Below are positions 9,671-15,723 of a DNA stretch of 15,953 nt, one piece after another; the first letter of the stretch is position 1; each line of letters starts with the position of its first letter. Location: NCBI GenBank assembly GCA_019747165.1, contig JAIERC010000019.1, forward strand, positions 1-15,953. Reading direction: 5' to 3'. The DNA comes from Sphingomonas sp. (lineage in GTDB: Bacteria > Pseudomonadota > Alphaproteobacteria > Sphingomonadales > Sphingomonadaceae). The notes below the pieces were generated by a model, which saw nothing but the letters and a program-made list of their open reading frames with translations, made no database searches and was not told where the DNA came from. The position numbers and the translations under genes are program-made.

Positions 9671-9679
9671 GAGCCGGTA

Positions 9680-10192
9680 ATGATTTCCATCCTGTTTGCG
9701 CTGCTTCAGTCCACCGCTCCCGCCGCGCCGCCACCGCCCCCACCCTGGACCGCGGTGACGCGCACCGATGCGACGACCGGTGCAACGTCGACATCGGCGC
9801 TGGCCTATACCGCTGATCGATCGGCACGGCTGGTTGTCCGCTGCGACCGGGTCGGTGAGCCTGTCGTTTCCATCCAGATGCGCACTCGGGCCGGTCTCGC
9901 GGCCAGCGACGATCATCTCGTTTCGGTCAGTGTCGATGGTGCGGCACCGATTGATCTGCCCTGGGAGTTCCCAGGGGCAGCGACAATGAATCGCGGCACG
10001 GTTGCCGTTACCCAGTTGACCGAGGCGATGAGCAAGGCCAAGTCGATTACGGTTACCACCAAGGATGGCGAGCAAATTGTGTCGGCAACCTTTGTCGGAC
10101 CAGGGACGGCCACTGGCATCAAGGACGTGCTGGCGGCATGCGGCTATGAACTCGGCGTCGTTCCGCAGCCCGCCAAACCGGCCGCTAAGTGA
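9680..10192 (+). CDS. Small exported protein of unknown function in the propionate operon
   Basis: The 170-residue product starts at ATG 9680; its ribosome site TAGGAG overlaps the pccB stop codon. It opens with a short hydrophobic run (MISILFALLQS) and a proline-rich linker (PPPPPP near residues 17-22). The rest is beta-rich: LVVRCDRVGEPVVSIQMRT, VSVDGAAPIDLPWEF and KSITVTTKDGEQIVSATFVG. The hydrophobic segment is short for a signal peptide, so export is likely but not certain. The pattern LVVRCD...VDG...W with a later ATFVGPGTATGI faintly recalls small periplasmic VasI-like proteins, but I do not claim that family. Its stop TGA (10190-10192) overlaps a GTG codon that opens the stranded mce copy, showing that it was once translationally coupled to mce. 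Confidence 0.7.
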   Translation: MISILFALLQSTAPAAPPPPPPWTAVTRTDATTGATSTSALAYTADRSARLVVRCDRVGEPVVSIQMRTRAGLAASDDHLVSVSVDGAAPIDLPWEFPGAATMNRGTVAVTQLTEAMSKAKSITVTTKDGEQIVSATFVGPGTATGIKDVLAACGYELGVVPQPAKPAAK

Positions 10193-10237
10193 AACTCGGT
10201 CGCCTCAACCATATCGGCGTGGCAACGCCCGCTATTG
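10189..10237 (+). pseudogene. Stranded 5' end of methylmalonyl-CoA epimerase gene
   Basis: Starting at GTG 10189, in a GTGA overlap with the stop of the preceding gene, the frame reads KLGRLNHIGVATPAI. This is the same N-terminus as the intact epimerase (KLGRLNHIGVATPSI). The next 48 bases (10190-10237) align without gaps to 10784-10831 with 43 identities. The first three differences are synonymous third-base changes (GGT/GGC, GTG/GTT, GCA/GCG). Homology stops near 10237 and the frame runs on through module promoter DNA to TGA 10306-10308, so at most a 39-residue peptide could be made. No ribosome site precedes the GTG. The likely history is that this was the original mce start, cut off when the RHH/coiled-coil module entered. 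Confidence 0.8.
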
Positions 10238-10275
10238 CACCCCATGCCGGCAAACATTACAATGACATTGTAATG
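10235..10275 (+). promoter_or_regulatory. Promoter with embedded palindromic operator for the RHH module
   Basis: A -35 box TTGCAC (10235-10240) and a -10 box TACAAT (10258-10263, five of six consensus) are spaced by exactly 17 bases. The -10 box lies inside a perfect inverted repeat: CATTACAATG (10255-10264), one central A, CATTGTAATG (10266-10275). A protein bound there would block RNA polymerase. The first product downstream is a ribbon-helix-helix protein, a class that commonly binds short palindromes as dimers of dimers, so autorepression is the natural reading. Initiation near 10270 would leave about 20 bases before ATG 10290. Confidence 0.7.
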
Positions 10276-10289
10276 CCAAGGAGCATGCC

Positions 10290-10577
10290 ATGCAGACCGA
10301 ACGCGTGACCTTTCTTACTACGCCCGATCACAAGGCGGCGCTCGATGCCTTTGCCGCGAGCAATGGCCAGTCGGTCGGCCATGTCGTGCGCGAAGCCACC
10401 AGCCAGTATCTGGCGCAGGGCGACGGTGAAGATGAACGCGCGCTTGCGGTGCTAACACGCGAAGTTGATGCCGCCGTTCCCCGTATTCGAGCCGATCTGA
10501 TCGACGCAATCGCGTCGATCGAGCAAGCGAACCGGGCAGTTGATGCGATTCTTTCCAGCATGGCGGGAAAGGCTTGA
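10290..10577 (+). CDS. Ribbon-helix-helix DNA-binding protein (module gene 1)
   Basis: The 95-residue product starts at ATG 10290 with AAGGAG seven bases upstream. Residues 4-10 (ERVTFLT) form the expected beta strand. They are followed by helix A (TPDHKAALDAFAASNG), a turn (GQS) and helix B (VGHVVREATSQYLAQ), the layout of CopG/Arc/MetJ-type proteins. The remainder, from about residue 45, is acidic then helical (ALAVLTREVDAAVPRIRADLIDAIASIEQANRAVDAI) and probably oligomerises or binds the partner. A perfect palindrome covers its own promoter, so it is likely an autorepressor. The stop TGA overlaps the TTG start of the next gene by four bases, implying coupled translation. It might be an antitoxin or a plasmid-type regulator; the partner does not look like a known toxin. 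Confidence 0.7.
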   Translation: MQTERVTFLTTPDHKAALDAFAASNGQSVGHVVREATSQYLAQGDGEDERALAVLTREVDAAVPRIRADLIDAIASIEQANRAVDAILSSMAGKA

Positions 10578-10786
10578 GCACGCTTGGCGATGCCCTGAAG
10601 GCGTTGCGTGGCGTCCTGCTTTTGCAGGATGAGGTTCGAGCGCTGAAAGAAGTGGCTCAAGCGCAAAGCGAACGGCTCGTGCGCTTGGCCGAAGCGCATA
10701 GCGAATTGCGCGACCGCGTTTCTCGCCTCGAAGGCATCATTGAAGGCGCGGCGATGGCAAGTCGCCAGCGGAGGATCGAAGAATGA
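10574..10786 (+). CDS. Small coiled-coil protein (module gene 2)
   Basis: The 70-residue product begins at TTG 10574, overlapping the stop of the RHH gene (TTGA), with GGAAAGG just before. Residues about 14-57 carry a heptad pattern of Leu, Val and Ile (LLLQDEVRALKEVAQ, SERLVRLAEAHSELRDRVSRLEGII), predicting a long coiled coil. The tail is basic and acidic (ASRQRRIEE). There is no signal peptide, membrane segment or catalytic motif. Its stop (10784-10786) overlaps the ATG of mce. GGAGGA (10770-10775), the strongest ribosome site in the neighbourhood, lies inside its 3' end and serves mce. The function is unknown: possibilities are a co-regulator of the RHH protein, a structural partner, or a small toxin. 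No ATG near the expected N-terminus competes with TTG. Confidence 0.6.
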   Translation: MSTLGDALKALRGVLLLQDEVRALKEVAQAQSERLVRLAEAHSELRDRVSRLEGIIEGAAMASRQRRIEE

Positions 10787-11199
10787 AACTCGGCCGCCTC
10801 AACCATATCGGCGTTGCGACGCCCTCCATTGAGGCGTCGATCGCGCTTTACCGGGATGTTCTCGGCGCGACGAAAATCCACGATCCTTTCGATCTACCCG
10901 CGCAGGGCGTGAAGGTGTGCTTTGTCGATACGCCCAATACCCAGATCGAATTGATCGAGCCGCTGGGGGAGGCGTCCCCTATTCATGGCTTCCTGGTGAA
11001 GAACCCGGCAGGGGGGCAGCATCATGTCTGCTATGAAGTGCCTGACATTCATCAAGCCAAGGCGTGGTTCGAGGGGAAGGGCGCCAAGGTGCTCGGCGAG
11101 CCGCGAGTCGGCGCGCATGGGACGCTGATCTTTTTCGTCCACCCCAAGGATATGGGTGGCGTGCTGACCGAGATTATGGAAACGCCCAAGGGGCATTAA
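10783..11199 (+). CDS. mce: Methylmalonyl-CoA epimerase
   Basis: The enzyme interconverts (S)- and (R)-methylmalonyl-CoA, linking the carboxylase product to the mutase substrate. The 138-residue protein is a vicinal-oxygen-chelate fold of usual length. The metal-site residues are visible: His8 (NHIG), the NTQIELIEPL segment (Gln54/Glu56), His81 in GGQHHVCYEV, and Glu130 in GVLTEIME. The ATG at 10783 overlaps the stop of the coiled-coil gene (ATGA) and is served by GGAGGA seven bases upstream. The first 16 codons duplicate a stranded copy at 10189. In its present position it should be translated from the module's transcript as well as from any pccB readthrough. Confidence 0.95.
   Translation: MKLGRLNHIGVATPSIEASIALYRDVLGATKIHDPFDLPAQGVKVCFVDTPNTQIELIEPLGEASPIHGFLVKNPAGGQHHVCYEVPDIHQAKAWFEGKGAKVLGEPRVGAHGTLIFFVHPKDMGGVLTEIMETPKGH
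10784..10831 (+). repeat. Downstream copy of the 48-base direct repeat at the mce start
   Basis: This is the functional copy of the repeat; its partner is 10190-10237, 594 bases upstream, with 43 of 48 identical bases. The two copies bracket the RHH/coiled-coil module. Homologous recombination between them would remove the module and restore a single mce start directly behind the small exported protein gene. Confidence 0.8.
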
Positions 11200-11201
11200 G
11201 C

Positions 11202-11221
11202 CCTCTCCCTCTAGGGAGAGG
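11202..11221. repeat. Palindromic hairpin between mce and the enoyl-CoA hydratase
   Basis: Arms CCTCTCCCT (11202-11210) and AGGGAGAGG (11213-11221) are exact reverse complements with two bases between; a realistic hairpin has an 8-base-pair stem and the tetraloop TCTA. No T-run follows, so it is a weak terminator at best. CCTCTCCC...GGGAGAGG palindromes are common between genes in several G+C-rich proteobacteria. It ends just before the ribosome site of the hydratase (11224-11230) and could affect its translation or stabilise the upstream RNA end. Confidence 0.6.
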
Positions 11222-11238
11222 TGAAGGGGAAATGTCAG

Positions 11239-12021
11239 ATGAGCTACGAAATGATCCGTACCGAGCGCGAAGGCGACGTGCTTGTCCTCACCCTCAACCG
11301 GCCCGAGCGGCTAAACGCGGCGCCGCCCGCGATGTTCGAGGAAATCGCGCATGCATTCGACCATCTGGATGGTGCGCGCGCGGTGTTGATCACGGGTGAA
11401 GGACGGGCGTTCTGTTCGGGTGCCGATCTCGCTGGGCGCGATACGGCGCAGGCGTCGCCGGCGGATCGCGCGAAGCAATCGCTGACCAACAGCTATAATC
11501 CGACGATGCTTAAGATCGCAAAGGCACCCGTGCCGATCGTCAGCGCGGTGAATGGCCCGGCGGCGGGCATTGGCTGCAGCCTGGCGCTCGCGGCCGATTT
11601 CTGCATCGCGGGCGAAAGCGGCTATTTTCTGCAAGCCTTCGTCAATATCGGGCTGGTGCCTGATGGCGGCGCGTCATGGATGCTCGCGCGGCTGGTGGGC
11701 AAGGCGCGCGCTACGGAAATGATGTTGCTGGGCGAACGCATTCATGGGCCAAAGGCGGCGGATTGGGGCCTGATCTACAAATGCGTGCCCGATGCCGTGC
11801 TGCGAGAAGAGGCGATGACGCTGGCGACGCGGCTGGCGGCGGGGCCCACGCTGGCGCTGGGGCTGATGCGGCAGGGCCTCGCGGCGGCGCTGGAGAGCGA
11901 TTATGCGACCGCATTGGCGGGCGAGGCCGATCGCCAGTCGATCGCCGGGCAGTCGGCAGACGCGGTTGAGGGGGCGGTGAGTTTCCTGCAAAAGCGCAAA
12001 GCGGTGTTCACAGGGGCTTAG
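11239..12021 (+). CDS. Enoyl-CoA hydratase/isomerase family protein (PaaG-like)
   Basis: The 260-residue protein is a crotonase-fold acyl-CoA enzyme. RAFCSGADLAGRD and VNGPAAGIGCSLALAADF are the two segments that build the CoA pocket and oxyanion hole. NIGLVPDGGASWMLARLVG has the VPDGG signature of the PaaG branch (epoxyphenylacetyl-CoA isomerase and relatives), where Asp replaces the second Glu of true hydratases. Isomerisation or hydration of an unsaturated acyl-CoA is therefore likely, and the substrate is uncertain. The start at 11239 (MSYEMIRTE) has AAGGGGA eight bases upstream; a GTG at 11221 in frame overlaps the hairpin and is less likely. Lying between mce and the mutase, it may supply propionyl-CoA from odd-chain or branched acyl-CoA breakdown. 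Confidence 0.88.
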   Translation: MSYEMIRTEREGDVLVLTLNRPERLNAAPPAMFEEIAHAFDHLDGARAVLITGEGRAFCSGADLAGRDTAQASPADRAKQSLTNSYNPTMLKIAKAPVPIVSAVNGPAAGIGCSLALAADFCIAGESGYFLQAFVNIGLVPDGGASWMLARLVGKARATEMMLLGERIHGPKAADWGLIYKCVPDAVLREEAMTLATRLAAGPTLALGLMRQGLAAALESDYATALAGEADRQSIAGQSADAVEGAVSFLQKRKAVFTGA

Positions 12022-12033
12022 CACCCTAATGAA

Positions 12034-12164
12034 CCGTTCGTTCCGAGCCCTTCGGCTGGCTGGCAAACCAGCCGCTCAAGACGGGCTTCGGCCATTTAGG
12101 CCGAAATCGAGGGACGTGCCGCAAGCGCTGCGCGGGGTGTCTCGACTTCGCTTGACACGAACGG
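12034..12164. repeat. About 131-bp noncoding repeat element with terminal inverted repeats
   Basis: The gap between the hydratase and the mutase is filled by an element bounded by CCGTTCGT (12034-12041) and ACGAACGG (12157-12164), exact reverse complements. Inside are further hairpins: GGCTGG/CCAGCC (12058-12063 and 12068-12073, 4-base loop), TTCGGCC/GGCCGAA (12087-12093 and 12099-12105, 5-base loop), and GTGTC/GACAC (12138-12142 and 12154-12158). No open frame of note crosses it. Text of this kind (CGTTCGTGTCAAGCGAAGTC on the minus strand) is, as I recall, frequent between genes in sphingomonads. It is likely a dispersed MITE- or REP-like element. It ends two bases before the AGGGG ribosome site of the mutase. 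Confidence 0.65.
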
Positions 12165-12177
12165 CTAGGGGTATGGA

Positions 12178-14331
12178 ATGAGCGAAGAATCGTCCACCGA
12201 ACCAACCCTTGCCGACTGGCAAGCCCTCGCCACCAAGGAAGTAAAGGGTGCCGATCTCACCTGGCATACGCCAGAGGGGATCGCGGTGAAGCCGCTTTAC
12301 ACGGCGGCGGATGTCGCGGGGCTCGATCCCGGTCTGCCGGGCTTTGCGCCCTTCACGCGCGGCGTGCGCGCGTCAATGTATGCCGGGCGCGCCTGGACCA
12401 TCCGGCAATATGCCGGGTTTTCCACCGCCGAGGAATCGAACGCTTTTTATCGCCGCAACCTCGCTGCCGGGCAAAAAGGTCTGTCGGTGGCGTTCGATCT
12501 GGCGACTCACCGCGGTTATGATTCGGACCACCCCCGCGTCACCGGCGATGTCGGCAAGGCCGGGGTCGCGATCGACACGATCGACGACATGAAGATCCTG
12601 TTCGACGGCATTCCGCTCGATAAGATGAGCGTCAGCATGACGATGAACGGCGCGGTGATCCCGATCCTCGCCTTTTTCATCGTGGCGGGCGAGGAGCAGG
12701 GCGTGCCACAGGCGTTGCTCGACGGCACGATCCAGAACGACATCCTGAAGGAGTTCATGGTCCGCAACACCTATATCTACCCGCCCGAACCCTCGATGCG
12801 GATCATTGCGGACATCATCGCCTACACATCGGCCAACATGCCGAAATTCAACAGCATTTCGATCAGCGGCTATCATATGCAGGAAGCCGGCGCCACGCAG
12901 GTGCAGGAGCTCGCCTTCACGATTGCTGACGGGCGCGAATATGCCAAGGCGGCAATGGCGGCGGGGCTCGATATCGATGCGTTCGCCGGGCGCTTAAGCT
13001 TCTTTTTCGCGATCGGCATGAACTTTTTCATGGAGGTCGCCAAGCTGCGCGCCGCGCGCACGCTCTGGCACCGGGTGATGACCGATCTTGGCGCGAAGGA
13101 CGAGCGCTCCAAGATGCTGCGCACGCATTGCCAGACATCGGGCGTCTCGCTGACCGAGCAGGACCCGTATAACAACGTGATCCGCACCACTGTGGAGGCG
13201 ATGGCGGCCGCGCTGGGCGGCACGCAATCGCTCCACACCAATGCCCTTGACGAGGCGATCGCGCTGCCGACAGATTTTTCGGCGCGCATTGCCCGCAACA
13301 CCCAGATCGTGCTGCAGGAGGAAACCGGAATCACCAAGGTCGTCGATCCGCTGGGCGGCAGTTATTATGTCGAGGCGCTGACTGCTGAACTGGTCGATAA
13401 GGCCTGGGCGATTATCGAACGCGTTGATGGCGAAGGCGGCATGGCCAAGGCGGTGGCGGCGGGCTGGCCCAAGGCGATGATCGAGGAGGCAGCCGCCGCG
13501 CGCCAGGCGCGGGTCGATCGCGGCGAGGATGTGATCGTCGGCGTCAACAAATATGCGCTGGCCGAACAAGACGCGATCGACATCCTCGACGTCGACAATG
13601 TCGCGGTGCGCGCAGGCCAGATAGCGCGGATCGAACGGGTAAAGGCGGGGCGGGATGAGGATGCGTGCCGCACGGCGCTGGACTCGTTGAGGGCGGGGGC
13701 CAAGGGCAGCGAGAACCTTCTCGCGCTCGCCATCGCATGCGCCCGCGCGCGCGCAACGCTCGGCGAAATCTCCTCGGCGGTGGAGGACGCCTTCGGGCGC
13801 TATTCGACCAGCCCCACGCCGGTCAGCGGCATCTATGGTGGTGCCTATGGCGACGATGCGCGCTGGGCCAATCTGGTCGAAGGCGTCGATGCGACCGAGC
13901 GGCGGCTGGGCCGCAAGCCCCGCATGCTGGTGGCCAAGATGGGGCAGGACGGGCATGATCGCGGGGCCAATCTGGTGTCGAGCATGTTCGGCGATCTGGG
14001 GTTCGAGATTGTACCGGGCCCGCTGTTCCAGACCCCGCGCGAGGCAGCGGCCCTCGCGATCGAGCATGACGTCGACGTTGTCGGTGCTTCATCGCTGGCA
14101 GCGGGGCACAAGACATTGATCCCCGAACTGATCGGGCTGCTGCGCGATGCGGGTCGGAGCGACATCAAGGTGATCGTCGGCGGCGTCATCCCAGCGCAAG
14201 ATTATGATTTCCTGCGCGAAGCAGGGGTGCAGGCGATTTTTGGTCCTGGCACCAACCTGGTGCAGGCGGCGGCGGAAGTGTTGCGCTTGTTGGGGCACAA
14301 TATGGCGCCGGCGAAAGAGACTGTCGAATGA
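12178..14331 (+). CDS. scpA: Methylmalonyl-CoA mutase, B12-dependent, single-chain catalytic type
   Basis: The enzyme rearranges (R)-methylmalonyl-CoA to succinyl-CoA using adenosylcobalamin. The 717-residue chain carries both the TIM-barrel and the cobalamin domain. In the barrel, Tyr78 (YAGFSTAEESNAFYR), Arg196 (MVRNTYIYPPEPSMR) and His233 (SGYHMQEAGAT) correspond at a constant offset of 11 to Tyr89, Arg207 and His244 of the Propionibacterium enzyme. Tyr and Arg at these places specify methylmalonyl-CoA rather than isobutyryl- or ethylmalonyl-CoA. The B12 domain has DGHDRG with His593 as the lower cobalt ligand, then GASSLAAGH and the GGVIP loop. ATG 12178 follows AGGGG by six bases. Its stop overlaps the next start (ATGA). 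The G-protein chaperone MeaB is not in the window. Confidence 0.96.
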   Translation: MSEESSTEPTLADWQALATKEVKGADLTWHTPEGIAVKPLYTAADVAGLDPGLPGFAPFTRGVRASMYAGRAWTIRQYAGFSTAEESNAFYRRNLAAGQKGLSVAFDLATHRGYDSDHPRVTGDVGKAGVAIDTIDDMKILFDGIPLDKMSVSMTMNGAVIPILAFFIVAGEEQGVPQALLDGTIQNDILKEFMVRNTYIYPPEPSMRIIADIIAYTSANMPKFNSISISGYHMQEAGATQVQELAFTIADGREYAKAAMAAGLDIDAFAGRLSFFFAIGMNFFMEVAKLRAARTLWHRVMTDLGAKDERSKMLRTHCQTSGVSLTEQDPYNNVIRTTVEAMAAALGGTQSLHTNALDEAIALPTDFSARIARNTQIVLQEETGITKVVDPLGGSYYVEALTAELVDKAWAIIERVDGEGGMAKAVAAGWPKAMIEEAAAARQARVDRGEDVIVGVNKYALAEQDAIDILDVDNVAVRAGQIARIERVKAGRDEDACRTALDSLRAGAKGSENLLALAIACARARATLGEISSAVEDAFGRYSTSPTPVSGIYGGAYGDDARWANLVEGVDATERRLGRKPRMLVAKMGQDGHDRGANLVSSMFGDLGFEIVPGPLFQTPREAAALAIEHDVDVVGASSLAAGHKTLIPELIGLLRDAGRSDIKVIVGGVIPAQDYDFLREAGVQAIFGPGTNLVQAAAEVLRLLGHNMAPAKETVE

Positions 14332-14678
14332 TTGACCTGCCCGACGAGCAGATCAACGGCGCTGCGCGAAGCGACTGGATGCTGCTCGAATATGATTATT
14401 TCAAGCATCTCAGCACCATCGGTTTGGTGGTTTTGGGCGCGATGCTCACTTGGGTCCAGGGGGATAAGAAGGCAGCAACGACCCTTGTCATGGTCAGCCT
14501 GGCGCTTGTGTCGATGGGCACGACGCTTGGTTTCGGGGCGATGAACACCATCATTTCGCACCGCAAAACGGGCAAGCCGCTGCGGCGCTTCTTCAAATAC
14601 GAACGTGGCATCGCCAGCGGCCTGTTTGCTGCCGGGCTGGGCATGTTCCTGAGTGAAATAGGAAAGGTCATCAATTGA
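14328..14678 (+). CDS. Small three-helix membrane protein of unknown function
   Basis: The 116-residue product starts at ATG 14328 in a 4-base overlap with the mutase stop, and its own stop (14676-14678) touches the bioB start. Hydrophobic segments at about 28-43 (LSTIGLVVLGAMLTWV), 50-70 (ATTLVMVSLALVSMGTTLGFG) and 93-110 (GIASGLFAAGLGMFLSEI) predict three inner-membrane helices. A positively charged loop (SHRKTGKPLRRFFKYERG) joins the last two and should face the cytoplasm. I do not recognise a named family. Tight coupling on both sides suggests it is made together with the mutase and biotin synthase, but it may simply be carried along. Confidence 0.75.
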   Translation: MIDLPDEQINGAARSDWMLLEYDYFKHLSTIGLVVLGAMLTWVQGDKKAATTLVMVSLALVSMGTTLGFGAMNTIISHRKTGKPLRRFFKYERGIASGLFAAGLGMFLSEIGKVIN

Positions 14679-15664
14679 TGCGCACCGACTGGACCCGAGC
14701 CGAAATCGCCATGCTCTTCGACCTCCCCTTCGACGAGCTGATGTGGCAGGCCCAAACCGTCCACCGCGCGCATCACGCAGCAGGTGAGGTTCAGCTTTGC
14801 ACGTTGCTGTCGATCAAGACCGGCGGTTGCCCGGAGGATTGCGGTTATTGCTCGCAGTCCACATCTGCCGACAGCGGGCTGAAGGCCGACAAGCTGATGG
14901 AGGTAGAGGCCGTGCTCGCCGCCGCTGCCGAGGCAAAGGCGAGCGGATCGCAGCGTTTCTGCATGGGGGCGGCGTGGCGCAACCCCAAGGACCGTGACAT
15001 GGGCGCGGTGGTGCAGATGGTCGCGGGCGTGAAGGCGATGGGGCTGGAGACGTGCATGACGCTCGGCATGCTCGAGCCGCACCAGGCGCAGCAATTGGCC
15101 GCGGCGGGGCTCGATTATTACAACCATAATATCGATACCTCGCCGGAAAATTACGGCAATGTCATCACCACGCGCACCTATGCGGACCGGCTTGATACGC
15201 TGGAAAATGTGCGGCAGGCGGGGATCAACGTGTGCTGCGGCGGAATCGTCGGCATGGGGGAGACGCGCAGCGACCGGGTGGGTTTCGTCCACGCCCTCGC
15301 CACCTTGCCGAAGCATCCCGAAAGCGTGCCGGTGAATGCGCTGGTGCCGGTGAAGGGCACGGTGCTGGGCGACATGCTTGCCGATACACCGCTGGCCAAG
15401 ATCGACGATATCGAATTTGTGCGGACGGTGGCGGTCGCGCGGATCACCATGCCGCTGAGCATGGTGCGATTGTCAGCAGGCCGCGGGAGCATGAGCGAGG
15501 CGACGCAGGCCCTCTGCTTCATGGCGGGCGCGAACTCGATCTTCACCGGCGACAAGCTGCTGACGACGGGCAATCGCGGCGACAGCGCCGACGGCGCGAT
15601 GTTCGAGAAGCTGGGGTTGCGGCCGATGGTGGGTGAAGAGCCGATGCGGGTGGTGGCGGCGTGA
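14678..15664 (+). CDS. bioB: Biotin synthase (radical SAM)
   Basis: The enzyme inserts sulfur into dethiobiotin to form biotin using S-adenosylmethionine. The 328-residue protein has the radical-SAM cluster motif CPEDCGYC (Cys51, Cys55, Cys58). It also has the segments that bind the second [2Fe-2S] cluster: FCMGAAWRNP, ETCMTLGML and NVCCGGIVGMGE, with the Arg of MVRLSAGR. YNHNIDTSPENY is the family's conserved middle. The start chosen is ATG 14678, sharing one base with the upstream stop (TGATG) and with GGAAAGG about ten bases before; TTG 14675 would add one residue. Other biotin genes are absent, so its place here makes sense through propionyl-CoA carboxylase, whose alpha subunit carries biotin. 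Confidence 0.95.
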   Translation: MRTDWTRAEIAMLFDLPFDELMWQAQTVHRAHHAAGEVQLCTLLSIKTGGCPEDCGYCSQSTSADSGLKADKLMEVEAVLAAAAEAKASGSQRFCMGAAWRNPKDRDMGAVVQMVAGVKAMGLETCMTLGMLEPHQAQQLAAAGLDYYNHNIDTSPENYGNVITTRTYADRLDTLENVRQAGINVCCGGIVGMGETRSDRVGFVHALATLPKHPESVPVNALVPVKGTVLGDMLADTPLAKIDDIEFVRTVAVARITMPLSMVRLSAGRGSMSEATQALCFMAGANSIFTGDKLLTTGNRGDSADGAMFEKLGLRPMVGEEPMRVVAA

Positions 15665-15667
15665 TCG

Positions 15668-15696
15668 TTGATGATTTTTGCCTGTTCAGCTATGGT
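15668..15696 (+). promoter_or_regulatory. Candidate promoter for the VapB-type gene
   Basis: TTGATG (15668-15673) and TATGGT (15691-15696) are spaced by 17 bases directly after the bioB stop; each matches four of six consensus bases. Initiation near 15703 would precede the antitoxin start at 15724 by about 20 bases. This gives the gene a supply independent of the propionate operon, as expected for a toxin-antitoxin unit. Confidence 0.4.
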
Positions 15697-15723
15697 AGAA
15701 GCCCGAGGTAGAAAGGTACCACA

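Noticed and set aside
9152..10075. Minus-strand open frame of about 300 codons across pccB and the small exported protein gene
   Set aside because: It runs across two sense genes, is rich in Arg, His and Gly, and shows no family motif; it is a mirror of G+C-rich coding DNA.
10189..10308. Translation of the stranded mce start as a functional 39-residue peptide
   Set aside because: There is no ribosome site before the GTG, homology ends after 16 codons, and the rest reads through promoter DNA and into the RHH gene.
12994..14067. Minus-strand open frame of about 350 codons opposite the mutase
   Set aside because: The mutase is unambiguous on the other strand, and the antisense product has no recognisable motif or start signal.
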